Positions 18,633 through 28,346 of a DNA stretch of 64,000 nucleotides are shown here, one piece after another. Position 1 is the first letter of the stretch; each line of letters opens with the position of its first letter. The notes below the pieces were generated by a model that was given only the letters and a program-made list of their open reading frames with translations, was not told the DNA's origin and ran no database searches. This stretch comes from Puia dinghuensis. Lineage in GTDB: Bacteria; Bacteroidota; Bacteroidia; Chitinophagales; Chitinophagaceae. The position numbers were made by a program, and so were the translations under genes. The stretch spans positions 496,001 through 560,000 of the forward strand of contig NZ_BMJC01000003.1 in assembly GCF_014642875.1 (NCBI RefSeq). The letters run 5' to 3'.

Positions 18633-18664
18633 GAAGCCGGCACCCCCTCTTGGGGACCGGCTTC
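18633..18664. terminator. Bidirectional rho-independent terminator between sucD and the heptad-repeat gene
   Basis: GAAGCCGG and CCGGCTTC form a perfect 8-bp outer stem enclosing a CACCCC/GGGGA inner part. T-rich sequence follows on the plus strand, and an A-run (18625-18630) precedes it, giving a U-run on the minus-strand transcript. It can end both convergent genes. Confidence 0.8.
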
Positions 18665-18685
18665 TTTATTGATGGCCTACGTAAC

Positions 18686-18949
18686 TTAGTAGCAATTCCG
18701 ATCACGATACAGATCGCGGCGATCGCGGCGGAGATCACGGCGATCATAATAAAGGTCCCGGCGATCGTGACGGAGATCATCGCGGTCGAAATACCGGTCA
18801 TAATTCAGCTTAGCGCGGTCGCGGTGGATGTCGGCACGATCATGACGCATATCCATCCGGTCATGATACATATCGCGGCGATCCTGGGCCTGGGTGCTAA
18901 CGGCGAAGAAAAGGCCGGCGGCGATGAGTATTGTCAGTTTCGTTTTCAT
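18686..18949 (-). CDS. Small exported protein built of DRxDLxx heptads
   Basis: I recognise no family. The 87-residue product has a signal peptide (residues 1-22, ending TQAQ), and all of the mature part is low complexity. It is nine consecutive heptads of the form DRxDLxx (DRRDMYH, DRMDMRH, DRADIHR, DRAKLNY, a four-residue skip DRYF, then DRDDLRH, DRRDLYY, DRRDLRR, DRRDLYR), ending DRNCY. Hydrophobic residues appear only once per heptad, so this is a highly charged helix or disordered polyampholyte rather than a classic coiled coil. Similar exported DR/HR-rich small proteins occur in Bacteroidota without known function. The gene is convergent with sucD across a terminator and divergent from the macroglobulin gene. 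Confidence 0.8.
   Translation of the reverse strand: MKTKLTILIAAGLFFAVSTQAQDRRDMYHDRMDMRHDRADIHRDRAKLNYDRYFDRDDLRHDRRDLYYDRRDLRRDRRDLYRDRNCY
18689..18883. repeat. 21-bp tandem repeats encoding charged heptads
   Basis: The coding stretch for the mature heptad protein repeats with a 21-base period. On the plus strand the unit looks like GATCGCGGCGGAGATCA with variants. The four units nearest the gene's 3' end are most alike, which points to recent duplication or slippage there, while the 5' units have diverged. Confidence 0.7.
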
Positions 18950-18973
18950 AATTGTAAATTTTAAGTTTATGTC

Positions 18974-18991
18974 GAGTTCAATACCGAACTC
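18974..18991. repeat. Short inverted repeat in the leader of the heptad-repeat gene
   Basis: GAGTTC-aatacc-GAACTC is a perfect 6-bp inverted repeat 25-42 bases upstream of the start at 18949, in the divergent region shared with the macroglobulin gene. Its function is unknown; it could be an operator or leader hairpin. Confidence 0.35.
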
Positions 18992-19143
18992 ATATATAAG
19001 ATTCCGGGTAAGGAGTTGTGTTTAAGGGGGATACGTTATAACCTTGTTAAAAGGATTTTACCGTATGTAATGGATTCGCTGTTCGCATCTTACAAAGGAG
19101 CATGCAAACCAATTAAAAAAGTATCTTTAAAAAAGCTTTCGCT

Positions 19144-22100
19144 ATGAAGCCAATCAGGTATATCCTATCCTTCTCCTGCTTTTTGTTTTCCGTTCTACAC
19201 CTTTCCGCCCAAACACCGCCTTCCGTCTATAACCGTAAATGGAAAGTTGTCGATTCGCTTAGCACCCAAAAAGGGCTTACCGAATCTGCATTGGCGGAGG
19301 TGAACCGCATCTATACATTAGCGGTAAAAGAGCACAACGATGCGCAACAAATAAAAGCGCTGGTCTATCGGCTCACCCTCGCCGGGAAAAGATCCGAGGA
19401 TGCAGAGCCGGCGGCTTTCGCAGCATTGGAAAGATCGATAGAAGAGGCGGGGCAACCAGCGAAAGCCATTCTGCAAAATATCACTGCTGGTGCCTATTGG
19501 AATTATTACCAGGCGAATCGCTATAAGCTGTATAACCGTACTGCTACCGTTGGTTTCCGAAAGGACGATGTCACTACCTGGTCGGCGGATGATTTTCGCC
19601 AGAAGATCGGGTCGCTGTATCGGACGTCGCTCAAGGAAGAAAAGCTATTGACGCAAGTGAAGTTGGCCGATTATGACCCGGTGCTTATAAAAGGAAATGT
19701 TCGTTATCTCCGGCCCACCTTGTTCGATGTACTGGCACATGCGGCGTTGGATTATTTCAGCAGCGGCGAGCAGAATCTCGATAAACCGGAAAATGTATTT
19801 GAGATAAATGATCCGGTCGCTTTTGGCGATGCGGTCTCGTTCTCAGAACACCGGTTCACCACCCCTGACACCAGCGACCTGCATTACCATGCGTTGCTGC
19901 TCTTCCAGCAGCTGATCCGCCTGCATATAGGCGATGTCCGGCCGGACGCGCTGATCGATGTAGATATCGAGCGACTCAACTTTGTCCATAATATTGCCAC
20001 GATGGAAGACAAGGACGAGCGCTACGAGGCAGCACTGACAAGACTAACGGACAGGTGGGGAGCCGAACCGGCCGCTGCGGAAGCGTGGTACCTGCTGGCC
20101 CAGCAACATGTCGCTAAGGCAAGAAGTTATGATCCGCCGGCGGATACAGCAGGCCGCTATGAGTTGGTTGCGGCCAAAGCCATTTGTGAAAGAGTGATAC
20201 AGGAAAAGGATAGCAGCGAAGGGAAGGTGAATTGTGCCAATTTGTTGCAGGAATTGTCGAATAAGAGCCTGGAAATGGAAGTAGAAACGGTGAATCTGTC
20301 CGGCCAGCCCTTCCGGAGCCTGGTGAAATGGCAGAATATCTCAAAATTGTATTGCCGCATCATCCAGGTAGGTCACACCTTCAGTCAGCAATTGAGGATG
20401 AATACCAGCCAGGATACCTTCTGGCAGCGATTGATACAAATGCCGGTGTTGCGAAGCTTCTCCCAGGCACTGCCAGCCACGGGTGATTATCAGTCCCACC
20501 GCACCGAAATGAAGATCGATGCGTTGCCGGTGGGTGAATATGCACTGATCACTTGTTCGGACTCTTCATTCAACACCGACAAGTATTCCAAACAGCCCCT
20601 CTCCGTTGTTTATTTTTATGTGTCGGCCATTTCCTTTGTCAACACAGACCGCGACTATTTCGTCCTTGACCGCGAAAGTGGGCAGCCATTGGCAGGCGCC
20701 ACCGCCCAGCTGTACAAATATCTCTATGATAACAAGAGCAGGCGGTTTGTGTCGACCCGGCAGGAAAGCTATCATACCGACGAGCATGGTCTTTTCCAGG
20801 TACAAGACCGGAAGGATCATAGGCAAGGCTACGGGTCGAACTTTTCATATGAGATCACGGCGGGAAAAGATCATCTTTTTATCGATGAGGATGGTTATCA
20901 TACCTTTTCCTGGCAGCGGGCAGATGAACAGACTGTCGGGAAACAGCAATATGAAAAGCAACACCGGCAGACCTGGTTCTTTACCGACCGATCGATCTAC
21001 CGGCCGGGTCAGACGCTCTATTTCAAGGGTATCGTCCTCACCCGGGATGCCGATAGCCATCAACCCAAAATATTGACCCGGTACAAGACCAAGGTATTTT
21101 TATACGATGTCAATGGCGATAGGGTAGATTCGCTGGAAGTCACTACCAATGACTTTGGTTCTTATCACGGGCAATTAAGGATACCGGAGCATCTTTTGAA
21201 CGGAATGTTCTCCATCCGGGATGATTCTACCAGCACAAGCGCCGAATTTTCCGTGGAGGAATACAAGCGGCCCTCCTTCTCCGTAGGATATGATACGCTG
21301 AAGGCGAGCTACCGGGTGGGTGATAGTATCCGCATCGAGGGTTATGCCAAGGCATACGCGGGGAATATGATCGACGGCGCGGTTGTAAAATACCGGGTTA
21401 TTCGCCAGATGCAATACCGCTGGTGGCGGCCTTTTCGAAGGAGTGGCGAACAAGAGGTAGCGCACGGCACTGCGACTACGGATAAAGCCGGCAGGTTCAA
21501 CATCGGCTTTGTTGCCACCGCCGACAAGAGCATCGATAAAGAAACGAACCCGGTATTTGAATACACGGTGTCTGCCGATGTGACGGATATCAGCGGGGAG
21601 ACTCGCAGCGGGACAACGGTTGTACGCGCGGGGTATCGATCGTTGCAACTGGCAATTGACCAGCCGGCGAATGATCACCTGCCGGCGGATAGTCTTACAC
21701 GGTTGGTGGTGCACGCCAGCAATCTTTCGGGAGTGACAGTGCCCGCCGTTGTCGAGGTGGCTATTTACTCCTTGCGGGCGCCCGACCGGCTGATGCGGTC
21801 AAGCTATTGGAAGTCGCCCGATACGTTTATTCTTTCGAGAGAAGAATACCTCCGGAATTTCCCGCATGATCAATATGGTGACGAAACAAATCCGGACAAC
21901 TGGGCCAGGACCAGTAAGGTTTTTGAGGGGACGGATTCGGCGGGCAAGACGCTTCTCATCGCCAACGGCAAGCCGTTGGCGCCGGGCTGGTATGTTATGG
22001 AGGCCCAGGCCAAAGACAAGGATGGGAAGCCGGTGAAGGTGAACCGGTATGTTGCGTTGTACGACGGTGTGACGGGCAAGCCAGCTGAACCGCAATACAA

Positions 22101-25100
22101 TTGGTCGCTGAGCGATGGGGAGACCGTAGAACCCGGCGGTATTGCGCATGTGGAGACGGGGTCCACTGCCGGGAAAGTCTTTGTCATCCGCAAAGTCGAC
22201 CGGGGAGATGAAGGGTTTACGTATTTTACCCTCGATAACGAAAAGAAGCGAACGGCACTGCCTGTTGCGGAAAAGGACAGGGGAGGATTCGCCGTTGCCG
22301 ATGTGTTTGTAAAGGACAATCGTGTTTATACCCACACCTACACGGTGACGGTGCCATGGACCAACAAGCAACTGGACATCACCTATAGTTCGTACCGGGA
22401 CAAAACGCTTCCGGGCAGCGAGGAAAAATGGGGGGTCACCATCAGTGGACAGCATGGAGATAAGGCAGCCGCCGAAGTGTTGGCGGGGATGTATGATGCT
22501 TCGCTCGATCAGTTCAGGCCGCACGAATGGAGTACGCCTTCGCTCTATCCGGTGTATCAGCCAACCCACACCTGGGAGAGTACTACCTGTTTCTCCAGTG
22601 AGACCTCGCAAATGCGGTATGCCTGGGGAAGAAGTTATTCGGGCTATGTAAAGATGTACGACGAACTTTTGTCTGTCGGTATGCAACGCACAAGGTATGT
22701 CAGGGGAGGCAGGGTGTTGTTTGAAGGCGTGATGAGGGCGCCTGCCCCTGCTGCTGACATGAAGATCGAATATACTAAGGCTGAACAACCCCAATACATG
22801 GATGGGTCCTTCAGGGATGATATGAAAGCATCGAGGGTATTTGCGGCGGACACTGCAAGGATGGCTGAGCCGGAAGGGAGCGCCATGGCCGCACCGGTCG
22901 TGCAGGCCCGCAAGGACTTCCGCGAGACGGCCTTTTTCTTCCCCGATCTGCGGACCGACAGCGCGGGCAACGTCACCTTCTCCTTTACGATGCCCGAGGC
23001 GACGACGAGCTGGAAGTGGATGACGCTGGCGCATACGCGCGACCTGGCCTTTGGTTATTCGGAGAAGACGGTGGTGACGCAGAAGCAGCTGATGGTGCAG
23101 CCGAATACGCCGCGTTTCCTGCGGGAAGGCGACCGGATGGAGCTGCCGGTGAAAGTAGTCAACCTCACCGATTCGGAACTGACGGGGCAGATGCAGCTGC
23201 AGCTCACCGACCCTACGACGGGCCAAACGGCCGATGGCTGGTTCACCAACCGGCAGGCCAACCAATACTTTACGGTAGCACCACACCAGAGCGTCGTCGT
23301 CGGCTTCCCGCTGGACATCCCGTATCAGTACAATCGGCCCCTCACCTATCGCGTGACGGCGCAGGCCGGCAACTTCAGCGATGGCGAAGAAGCCACGTTA
23401 CCCGTGGTGAGTAACCGGATGCTGGTGACGGAGAGCCTGCCGTTGAACATGCCCGGCGACGGCGTCCGGCATTTCACGTTCGACAAGCTGCTGAAGAGCG
23501 GGAGCAGCGAGACCCTGAACCACCATGCGTTGACGGTGGAGTTTACCGCCAATCCCGTCTGGTATGCCGTTCAGTCCCTGCCCTACCTGATGGAATATCC
23601 ACATGAATGCGCGGAGCAGCTGTTCAACAGGGCTTACGCCAATGCGCTGGCCACCACCATCGCGGGGAACAACCCGCGGCTGCGGCAGGTGTTCGACCAA
23701 TGGCGGACGGCCGACACGGCGGCTTTGCTCAGCAACCTGCAGAAAAATCCCGAACTGAAGAGTGTGCTGCTCGAAGAGACCCCCTGGGTGTTGGAAGGTA
23801 AGACAGAAGCACAGCAAAAGAAGAACATCGCGCTGCTGTTCGATCTGGACAGGATGAGCAGGGAGCTGCAGTCGGTGCTGGACCAGCTGAGCAGCATGCA
23901 GTCCGCGAGTGGCGGGTTCCCCTGGTTCAAGGGCGGGGTTGACGATCGGTATATAACACAATATATCATCACCGGCATCGGGCATTTGCAGCAGTTGAAG
24001 GCCGTCCCGCCGGCGCTTGCAGGGAACATGAAGACGATCGTGTCGGCGGCGCTGCCCTGGATCGACGCACAGCTGAAAGAAGAGTACAAGGAGGCGAAAG
24101 CCGCGGAAGACCGGGGTGCGAAGACCGGGGCGCGGCCGCTGGGTGTGGGAGGCCCCTCCATGCTGGCCATACAATACCTGTATATGCGGAGTATGTTCAA
24201 CGACTATGGCATCCCGGGGGATGTATTGCCGGCTGTCAGCTATTTCCGCAAGAAGGCGCAACAGCACTGGCTCGAAGAAAGCAAATACGCCCAGGGTATG
24301 ATAGCCCTTGCGCTATTCCGCACCGGGGATGTACAGACGGCCCGCGATATCCTGGCATCATTGAAACAGAATGCCATCCACGACGAGGAAAAAGGGATGT
24401 ACTGGAAAGGCATGGAAGGAGGATATTATTGGTACCAGGCGCCGGTAGAGACCCAATCCCTGCTTATCGAAGCCTTTCGGGAGATCGGCGGGGATGCGGC
24501 CATCGACCGCGATCTGAAGACCTGGCTATTGCGGCAAAAGCAGACACACAATTGGGCAACGACAAAAGCGACTGCGGATGCTTGTTATGCCCTGCTGCTG
24601 GGTGGCCAGGACTGGCTGAATGCAGCGCGGGATGTGGATATTTCCCTCGGGGATAAGAAGGTGGAATTGAGCAAAGGGGAGGCCGGAACAGGATATTATA
24701 AAAAAGTGTTCGACGGCGCCTTTGTCAACCCGTCGATGGGAAATATCACGGTGAAAATGCAGACTCTACCGGCCTCGGGTGCCAGTGGGGGTGCAAAAGC
24801 GGGCAGCTCGCCAGCCTGGGGCGCGGTGTATTGGCAATATTTCGATATGCTCGATAAGATCACACCGCCAGGGCAGAACAAGTCGGCGCTGAGTCTCGAG
24901 AAGAAACTTTTCCTGTCGCGGAATACCGACCGTGGACCGGTGTTGGAGCCTCTCGCCGGCAATGCAACGCTGAAGCCGGGGGATAAAGTGGTAGTCCGCA
25001 TCGTCGTCCGCTGTGACCGTGATCTGGAATATGTCCACATGAAGGACATGCGGGGCGCCTGCTTCGAGCCGGTGAATGTGATCAGCCAGTATAAATGGCA

Positions 25101-25314
25101 GGACGGGCTTGGGTATTATGAGAGCACGAAAGACGCCAGCACAGATTTCTTCTTTGGTTATATGCCGAGAGGGACGCATGTTTTCGAATATCCTTTATTC
25201 ACGGGTCAGGCAGGGAATTTCAGCAATGGGGTCACCAGCATCGAATGTATGTATGCACCAGAGTTCTCTTTTCACAGCGAAGGTATCAGGGTCACCGTGG
25301 AGGGCACACGCTAA
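19144..25314 (+). CDS. Giant alpha-2-macroglobulin family protein
   Basis: The 2056-residue exported protein has a signal peptide ending near residue 22 (HLSAQ). A long N-terminal helical region comes first, then macroglobulin beta-domains including the MG2-type signature RSIYRPGQTLYFKGIVL near residue 615. The A2M core follows (FFPDLRTDSAGNVTFSFTMPE near 1265, then WKWMTLAHT). The thioester motif YPHECAEQ has the reactive Cys1489 and Gln1492, so the covalent-trap chemistry is likely intact. An alpha-helical thioester domain follows to about 1800, then a C-terminal beta-domain. Bacterial members are thought to trap invading proteases in the periplasm. The usual partner gene for penicillin-binding protein 1C is not adjacent. 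Its TAA overlaps the next ATG (TAATG). Confidence 0.93.
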   Translation: MKPIRYILSFSCFLFSVLHLSAQTPPSVYNRKWKVVDSLSTQKGLTESALAEVNRIYTLAVKEHNDAQQIKALVYRLTLAGKRSEDAEPAAFAALERSIEEAGQPAKAILQNITAGAYWNYYQANRYKLYNRTATVGFRKDDVTTWSADDFRQKIGSLYRTSLKEEKLLTQVKLADYDPVLIKGNVRYLRPTLFDVLAHAALDYFSSGEQNLDKPENVFEINDPVAFGDAVSFSEHRFTTPDTSDLHYHALLLFQQLIRLHIGDVRPDALIDVDIERLNFVHNIATMEDKDERYEAALTRLTDRWGAEPAAAEAWYLLAQQHVAKARSYDPPADTAGRYELVAAKAICERVIQEKDSSEGKVNCANLLQELSNKSLEMEVETVNLSGQPFRSLVKWQNISKLYCRIIQVGHTFSQQLRMNTSQDTFWQRLIQMPVLRSFSQALPATGDYQSHRTEMKIDALPVGEYALITCSDSSFNTDKYSKQPLSVVYFYVSAISFVNTDRDYFVLDRESGQPLAGATAQLYKYLYDNKSRRFVSTRQESYHTDEHGLFQVQDRKDHRQGYGSNFSYEITAGKDHLFIDEDGYHTFSWQRADEQTVGKQQYEKQHRQTWFFTDRSIYRPGQTLYFKGIVLTRDADSHQPKILTRYKTKVFLYDVNGDRVDSLEVTTNDFGSYHGQLRIPEHLLNGMFSIRDDSTSTSAEFSVEEYKRPSFSVGYDTLKASYRVGDSIRIEGYAKAYAGNMIDGAVVKYRVIRQMQYRWWRPFRRSGEQEVAHGTATTDKAGRFNIGFVATADKSIDKETNPVFEYTVSADVTDISGETRSGTTVVRAGYRSLQLAIDQPANDHLPADSLTRLVVHASNLSGVTVPAVVEVAIYSLRAPDRLMRSSYWKSPDTFILSREEYLRNFPHDQYGDETNPDNWARTSKVFEGTDSAGKTLLIANGKPLAPGWYVMEAQAKDKDGKPVKVNRYVALYDGVTGKPAEPQYNWSLSDGETVEPGGIAHVETGSTAGKVFVIRKVDRGDEGFTYFTLDNEKKRTALPVAEKDRGGFAVADVFVKDNRVYTHTYTVTVPWTNKQLDITYSSYRDKTLPGSEEKWGVTISGQHGDKAAAEVLAGMYDASLDQFRPHEWSTPSLYPVYQPTHTWESTTCFSSETSQMRYAWGRSYSGYVKMYDELLSVGMQRTRYVRGGRVLFEGVMRAPAPAADMKIEYTKAEQPQYMDGSFRDDMKASRVFAADTARMAEPEGSAMAAPVVQARKDFRETAFFFPDLRTDSAGNVTFSFTMPEATTSWKWMTLAHTRDLAFGYSEKTVVTQKQLMVQPNTPRFLREGDRMELPVKVVNLTDSELTGQMQLQLTDPTTGQTADGWFTNRQANQYFTVAPHQSVVVGFPLDIPYQYNRPLTYRVTAQAGNFSDGEEATLPVVSNRMLVTESLPLNMPGDGVRHFTFDKLLKSGSSETLNHHALTVEFTANPVWYAVQSLPYLMEYPHECAEQLFNRAYANALATTIAGNNPRLRQVFDQWRTADTAALLSNLQKNPELKSVLLEETPWVLEGKTEAQQKKNIALLFDLDRMSRELQSVLDQLSSMQSASGGFPWFKGGVDDRYITQYIITGIGHLQQLKAVPPALAGNMKTIVSAALPWIDAQLKEEYKEAKAAEDRGAKTGARPLGVGGPSMLAIQYLYMRSMFNDYGIPGDVLPAVSYFRKKAQQHWLEESKYAQGMIALALFRTGDVQTARDILASLKQNAIHDEEKGMYWKGMEGGYYWYQAPVETQSLLIEAFREIGGDAAIDRDLKTWLLRQKQTHNWATTKATADACYALLLGGQDWLNAARDVDISLGDKKVELSKGEAGTGYYKKVFDGAFVNPSMGNITVKMQTLPASGASGGAKAGSSPAWGAVYWQYFDMLDKITPPGQNKSALSLEKKLFLSRNTDRGPVLEPLAGNATLKPGDKVVVRIVVRCDRDLEYVHMKDMRGACFEPVNVISQYKWQDGLGYYESTKDASTDFFFGYMPRGTHVFEYPLFTGQAGNFSNGVTSIECMYAPEFSFHSEGIRVTVEGTR

Positions 25315-26381
25315 TGAGAAGGCAGGTAGAGATATTGATCATCGGCCAGGGCATCTGCGGCAGTTTTCTTCACCTCGAACTGGAAAAGGCCGGGGTGTCC
25401 CATATCGTCATCGACGAAGCCCTGCCCTTTACGGCTTCCCGGGTGGCGGCGGGACTCATCAACCCGGTGACGGGACGACGTCTGGTCACCACCTGGATGA
25501 TCGATCAGCTGCTGGCTTTTGCGGTAGACGCCTATCAGCGCCTGGCCGGAGTGTTGGGTTCAACCTTCCTCGAGCCGGTGGTGGTGGCCGATCTGTTTCC
25601 AACGGCGCAGATGCGGCTTGCTTTTTTGAATCGACTGGAAGAAGGAGGACCATACCTGCGGCTGCCGGCAGATGAATACGATCTGCTCGGGCGGTTTCAT
25701 TATACATTTGGCTATGGGTTGATCGAGTCCTGTTATCTTGTCGACCTCCCGGGATTGCTGGCGGCCGTCCGGCGGCAGATGAAAGAGCAGCATCTGCTAT
25801 GGGAGGAAAGATTTGAAGCAGGAGAATTGGAGGTGGCAGATACACAGATACGGTACCGCGATATCGAAGCCCGGAGGATCATCTTTTGCGATGGGGTTGC
25901 CAGTTTCAGCAACCCCTATTTTTCACGGTTGCCCTTTGCGCCCAATAAGGGCGAGGCGCTGATCGTGGAGATCCCGGAGTTTCAGCGGCAACGGACAGTA
26001 TTCAAAAAAGGCATCAGCCTCGTGCCGTGGCGCGATGATCTATACTGGGTGGGTTCTTCTTATGAGTGGTCGTTTGAGCATGCCCAGCCGACGGAGGAAT
26101 TCCGGCAGCGGACGGAAGCGGCGTTGCGGGAATGGCTGAAACAGCCGTTTCGAACGGTTGAGCACCTGGCTTCGGTGCGACCGGCGACGTTGGAGAGGCG
26201 ACCGTTCGTAGGATTTCATCCTGTACATACGGCCGTCGGAATACTGAATGGAATGGGAACGAAGGGATGTTCGCTGGCTCCTTACTTTGCTCATGAGTTG
26301 GTACGGTTTATTTCGACCGGCAGCCCCATCCGGGTGGATGCCGATGTTAAGCGGTTTACAAGGGTTTTAAGCAGGCATTGA
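25314..26381 (+). CDS. FAD-dependent oxidoreductase (DAO family)
   Basis: The 355-residue flavoprotein starts at the ATG that overlaps the macroglobulin stop (TAATG at 25312-25316). The dinucleotide-binding motif IIGQGICGSFLHLELEKAG is at residues 8-26, followed by ASRVAAGLINPVTGRRLV. C-terminal motifs typical of D-amino acid oxidase or glycine oxidase relatives are visible (ASVRPATLERRPFVGFHP, then GILNGMGTKGCSLAPYFA). It probably oxidises an amine or amino acid in the cytoplasm. Why it should be translationally coupled to an exported protease trap is unclear; coupling may reflect compact packing. The 3' end overlaps the convergent metallopeptidase gene by 15 bases. Confidence 0.9.
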   Translation: MRRQVEILIIGQGICGSFLHLELEKAGVSHIVIDEALPFTASRVAAGLINPVTGRRLVTTWMIDQLLAFAVDAYQRLAGVLGSTFLEPVVVADLFPTAQMRLAFLNRLEEGGPYLRLPADEYDLLGRFHYTFGYGLIESCYLVDLPGLLAAVRRQMKEQHLLWEERFEAGELEVADTQIRYRDIEARRIIFCDGVASFSNPYFSRLPFAPNKGEALIVEIPEFQRQRTVFKKGISLVPWRDDLYWVGSSYEWSFEHAQPTEEFRQRTEAALREWLKQPFRTVEHLASVRPATLERRPFVGFHPVHTAVGILNGMGTKGCSLAPYFAHELVRFISTGSPIRVDADVKRFTRVLSRH

Positions 26382-27239
26382 ATTGCTGAGAGCAGGCGTC
26401 TTTTGCACGGCCGGTTCAGTACGGACGATGATTGTCGTACTACCGGTGAGGCAACTCAGGGGATCCTGGTTGAGCAGCCGGACCATGGCCTTATACAGTT
26501 CGGGAAGTTCGTGGCGCATCTGCACGGCGCTTTCGAAGAACACTTCCACGGCTACTGCCCAAAATTCATGATAGTTGGTGGCGGCATAGTCTCCCAGGAG
26601 ATTCTTTGCCCCGTTTTCGCCCTGCATAGAGGTGAAGATGGGGCGGGCCACTTTCGAAAAGCCGGGAAATTCCTTTTTGAAGTGTTTATCTTCTTCGGTC
26701 TGAGTGATATAATTGACATAGGCCAGTGCGTGAGCCATTTCATGCAGCCCTACATTGCAATTGGCGGTCTGGCCGGTGATGCCACGCATAAAATTATCCC
26801 AGGAAAGATAGATACCGGTCTGGTCTACATGGCCCATAAACGGCCGGGAATAGAATCCATAGTGGTAGTCGTCCCGCAGGATGAAGATATCATCGAAATA
26901 GTTGAGTTTGAATTTCTCCAGGCCAAACGTGAGTTGGATCGCGGCGGCGCTGACCAGGATCGGCATTTCGGCCGATTGTTCTACTTCTATATAATGGAAG
27001 TTCTTGGAATGCTGGAAGAGCCAGGTGCGAAAAAGGAATTTACGCTGTTCTTCGAGCCCCAGCCGGTTGTAGTACCGGAAATGGCGCGCGACGACACTGT
27101 GATAGAAAGTCTCCTTTGCGATGAACCGTTTGAACTGATGTTTTGTGTATAGACGTTGCACAAGCACTGTCACCGGACGATTTAGAAGGAGAATCCCCAG
27201 CACCAATGAAAAGATTACAATGAGTTCCATAAGGTTCAT
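26367..27239 (-). CDS. MtfA-like (M90) membrane-anchored zinc metallopeptidase, copy 1
   Basis: The 290-residue protein has an N-terminal membrane anchor (about residues 4-20) and a soluble domain with [13 protein letters not shown] (His166, Glu167, His170) and a downstream NYHEFWAVAVEVFFE that would supply the third ligand. This matches the MtfA/M90 peptidase pattern, in which E. coli MtfA inactivates the Mlc repressor in glucose regulation (known of the family). The downstream neighbour is convergent and overlaps by 15 bases. Copy 2 lies 187 bases upstream on the same strand with clear homology throughout ([15 protein letters not shown] versus PILVSAAAIQLTFGL). The substrate here is unknown, and the membrane anchor differs from soluble E. 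coli MtfA. Confidence 0.85.
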   Translation of the reverse strand: MNLMELIVIFSLVLGILLLNRPVTVLVQRLYTKHQFKRFIAKETFYHSVVARHFRYYNRLGLEEQRKFLFRTWLFQHSKNFHYIEVEQSAEMPILVSAAAIQLTFGLEKFKLNYFDDIFILRDDYHYGFYSRPFMGHVDQTGIYLSWDNFMRGITGQTANCNVGLHEMAHALAYVNYITQTEEDKHFKKEFPGFSKVARPIFTSMQGENGAKNLLGDYAATNYHEFWAVAVEVFFESAVQMRHELPELYKAMVRLLNQDPLSCLTGSTTIIVRTEPAVQKTPALSNSMPA

Positions 27240-27426
27240 TTCTTTGAAGTCTTAAGAAAAGTTAAAATAAACCAGGTCTTACATTGGCTATGGATACGGA
27301 ACTAAGGCTTTCAGATTAGAGTGGAAAACCTGTAGGTGGGTTTAATCAAGAGGAATGAATCGTACGGTTGTTTGACAAAATATAAAGAATTCCTGAAAAA
27401 GAGAAACCTTGTGAAAAGATTTCGGC

Positions 27427-28278
27427 TCAGGAAGCGGTGCGGGCCACGGGGTCATTTGCGTCGCCGGACGACATCATATTAATATTCAAAACCTTATGAG
27501 GGGTCAGCGGATCCTGGTTCAACAGCGAACAGAGTGAAAAGTAGAGTTCGGGCATTTGCCGTTTGAAGGGAGTGGGGCGTTCGAAAAAGGTCTCGATGCA
27601 GACGGCCCAGAATTCCTGGTAGTTGGTGGCGGCATAGGGATCGAGCATGTTGGTTTCACCGGCCTGCATCCGTTCGAAAATGGGGCGGGCGACGGCGGAA
27701 AACTCGGTGAAATGGTCGTGGAAGGTGTTGTCACGGCCGTCCTGCACCGTAAAATTGACATAAGTGAGCGCATGGGCCATTTCGTGCAACCCGACATTCT
27801 GGCCATCCCCATAATCGGCGAATTCCCGGATAAAGTGATTCCAGGAAAGGTAGATACCGTCTTCGCTGACGTGTCCTTCGAAAGGCATGTTATAAAGGCC
27901 GAAGCGATATTTGTCCTTTAAGATATGGATAGTCCGGAAGTAGTCGAGGCGGTAGTGTTGCAAACCGAAGGTGAGCTGTACGGCGGCGGCGCTGATCAGC
28001 AGGGGCATTCTTTCTTCCGGCTCCATGTCGATATATTCAAATTTTTTTGCTTCCATAAAGCGAAGAACCCGTTTTAGAAAGCGCTCCCTGCCCGTCCTGC
28101 TGAGGCTTCGGTAGTACGGATTATAGCGGGCGAGCAGGCTGTCGTAATCCTTGTGTTTGGCTTCATAGACGCGACTGAGCCTTTTTTTCCTCATCCGGGC
28201 GAGGAAGAGGCGGCACCCCCATACCAGCAGGGCAGCGAGGATCAGGATAACGGCCATATAGAAAGCATCGAGGGGCAT
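27427..28278 (-). CDS. MtfA-like (M90) membrane-anchored zinc metallopeptidase, copy 2
   Basis: The 283-residue paralogue of the preceding gene starts best at the ATG ending at 28278 ([10 protein letters not shown]), which opens directly into a membrane span (about residues 8-24). The metal motif [13 protein letters not shown] (His165, Glu166, His169) and [15 protein letters not shown] are intact. Identity with copy 1 is clear across the catalytic domain, while the membrane segments and C-terminal tails differ. Tandem duplication is the simplest explanation. The start lies about 90 bases from the divergent aspS start, so the two share an upstream region. The likely role is proteolysis at the inner membrane or in its cytoplasmic face. 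Confidence 0.85.
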   Translation of the reverse strand: MPLDAFYMAVILILAALLVWGCRLFLARMRKKRLSRVYEAKHKDYDSLLARYNPYYRSLSRTGRERFLKRVLRFMEAKKFEYIDMEPEERMPLLISAAAVQLTFGLQHYRLDYFRTIHILKDKYRFGLYNMPFEGHVSEDGIYLSWNHFIREFADYGDGQNVGLHEMAHALTYVNFTVQDGRDNTFHDHFTEFSAVARPIFERMQAGETNMLDPYAATNYQEFWAVCIETFFERPTPFKRQMPELYFSLCSLLNQDPLTPHKVLNINMMSSGDANDPVARTAS

Positions 28279-28338
28279 GGGGTAAGTTACCGATTTTTCC
28301 CGCAATGGCAAAGGGTGGGATATGCGCGGTTTTTACAA

Positions 28339-28346
28339 TACCTTTG
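28339..28346 (+). promoter_or_regulatory. -7 box for aspS
   Basis: TACCTTTG matches TAnnTTTG exactly, 20 bases before the aspS start at 28366. It helps reject the longer open frame that begins at 28153 inside the divergent metallopeptidase gene. Confidence 0.55.

Noticed and set aside
18689-18883. CRISPR-like array in the heptad-repeat gene
   Set aside because: The period is a fixed 21 bases with no spacers and lies inside one coding frame.
21799-23286. 495-codon minus-strand open frame inside the macroglobulin gene
   Set aside because: Antisense shadow of the macroglobulin core; no start context or family pattern.
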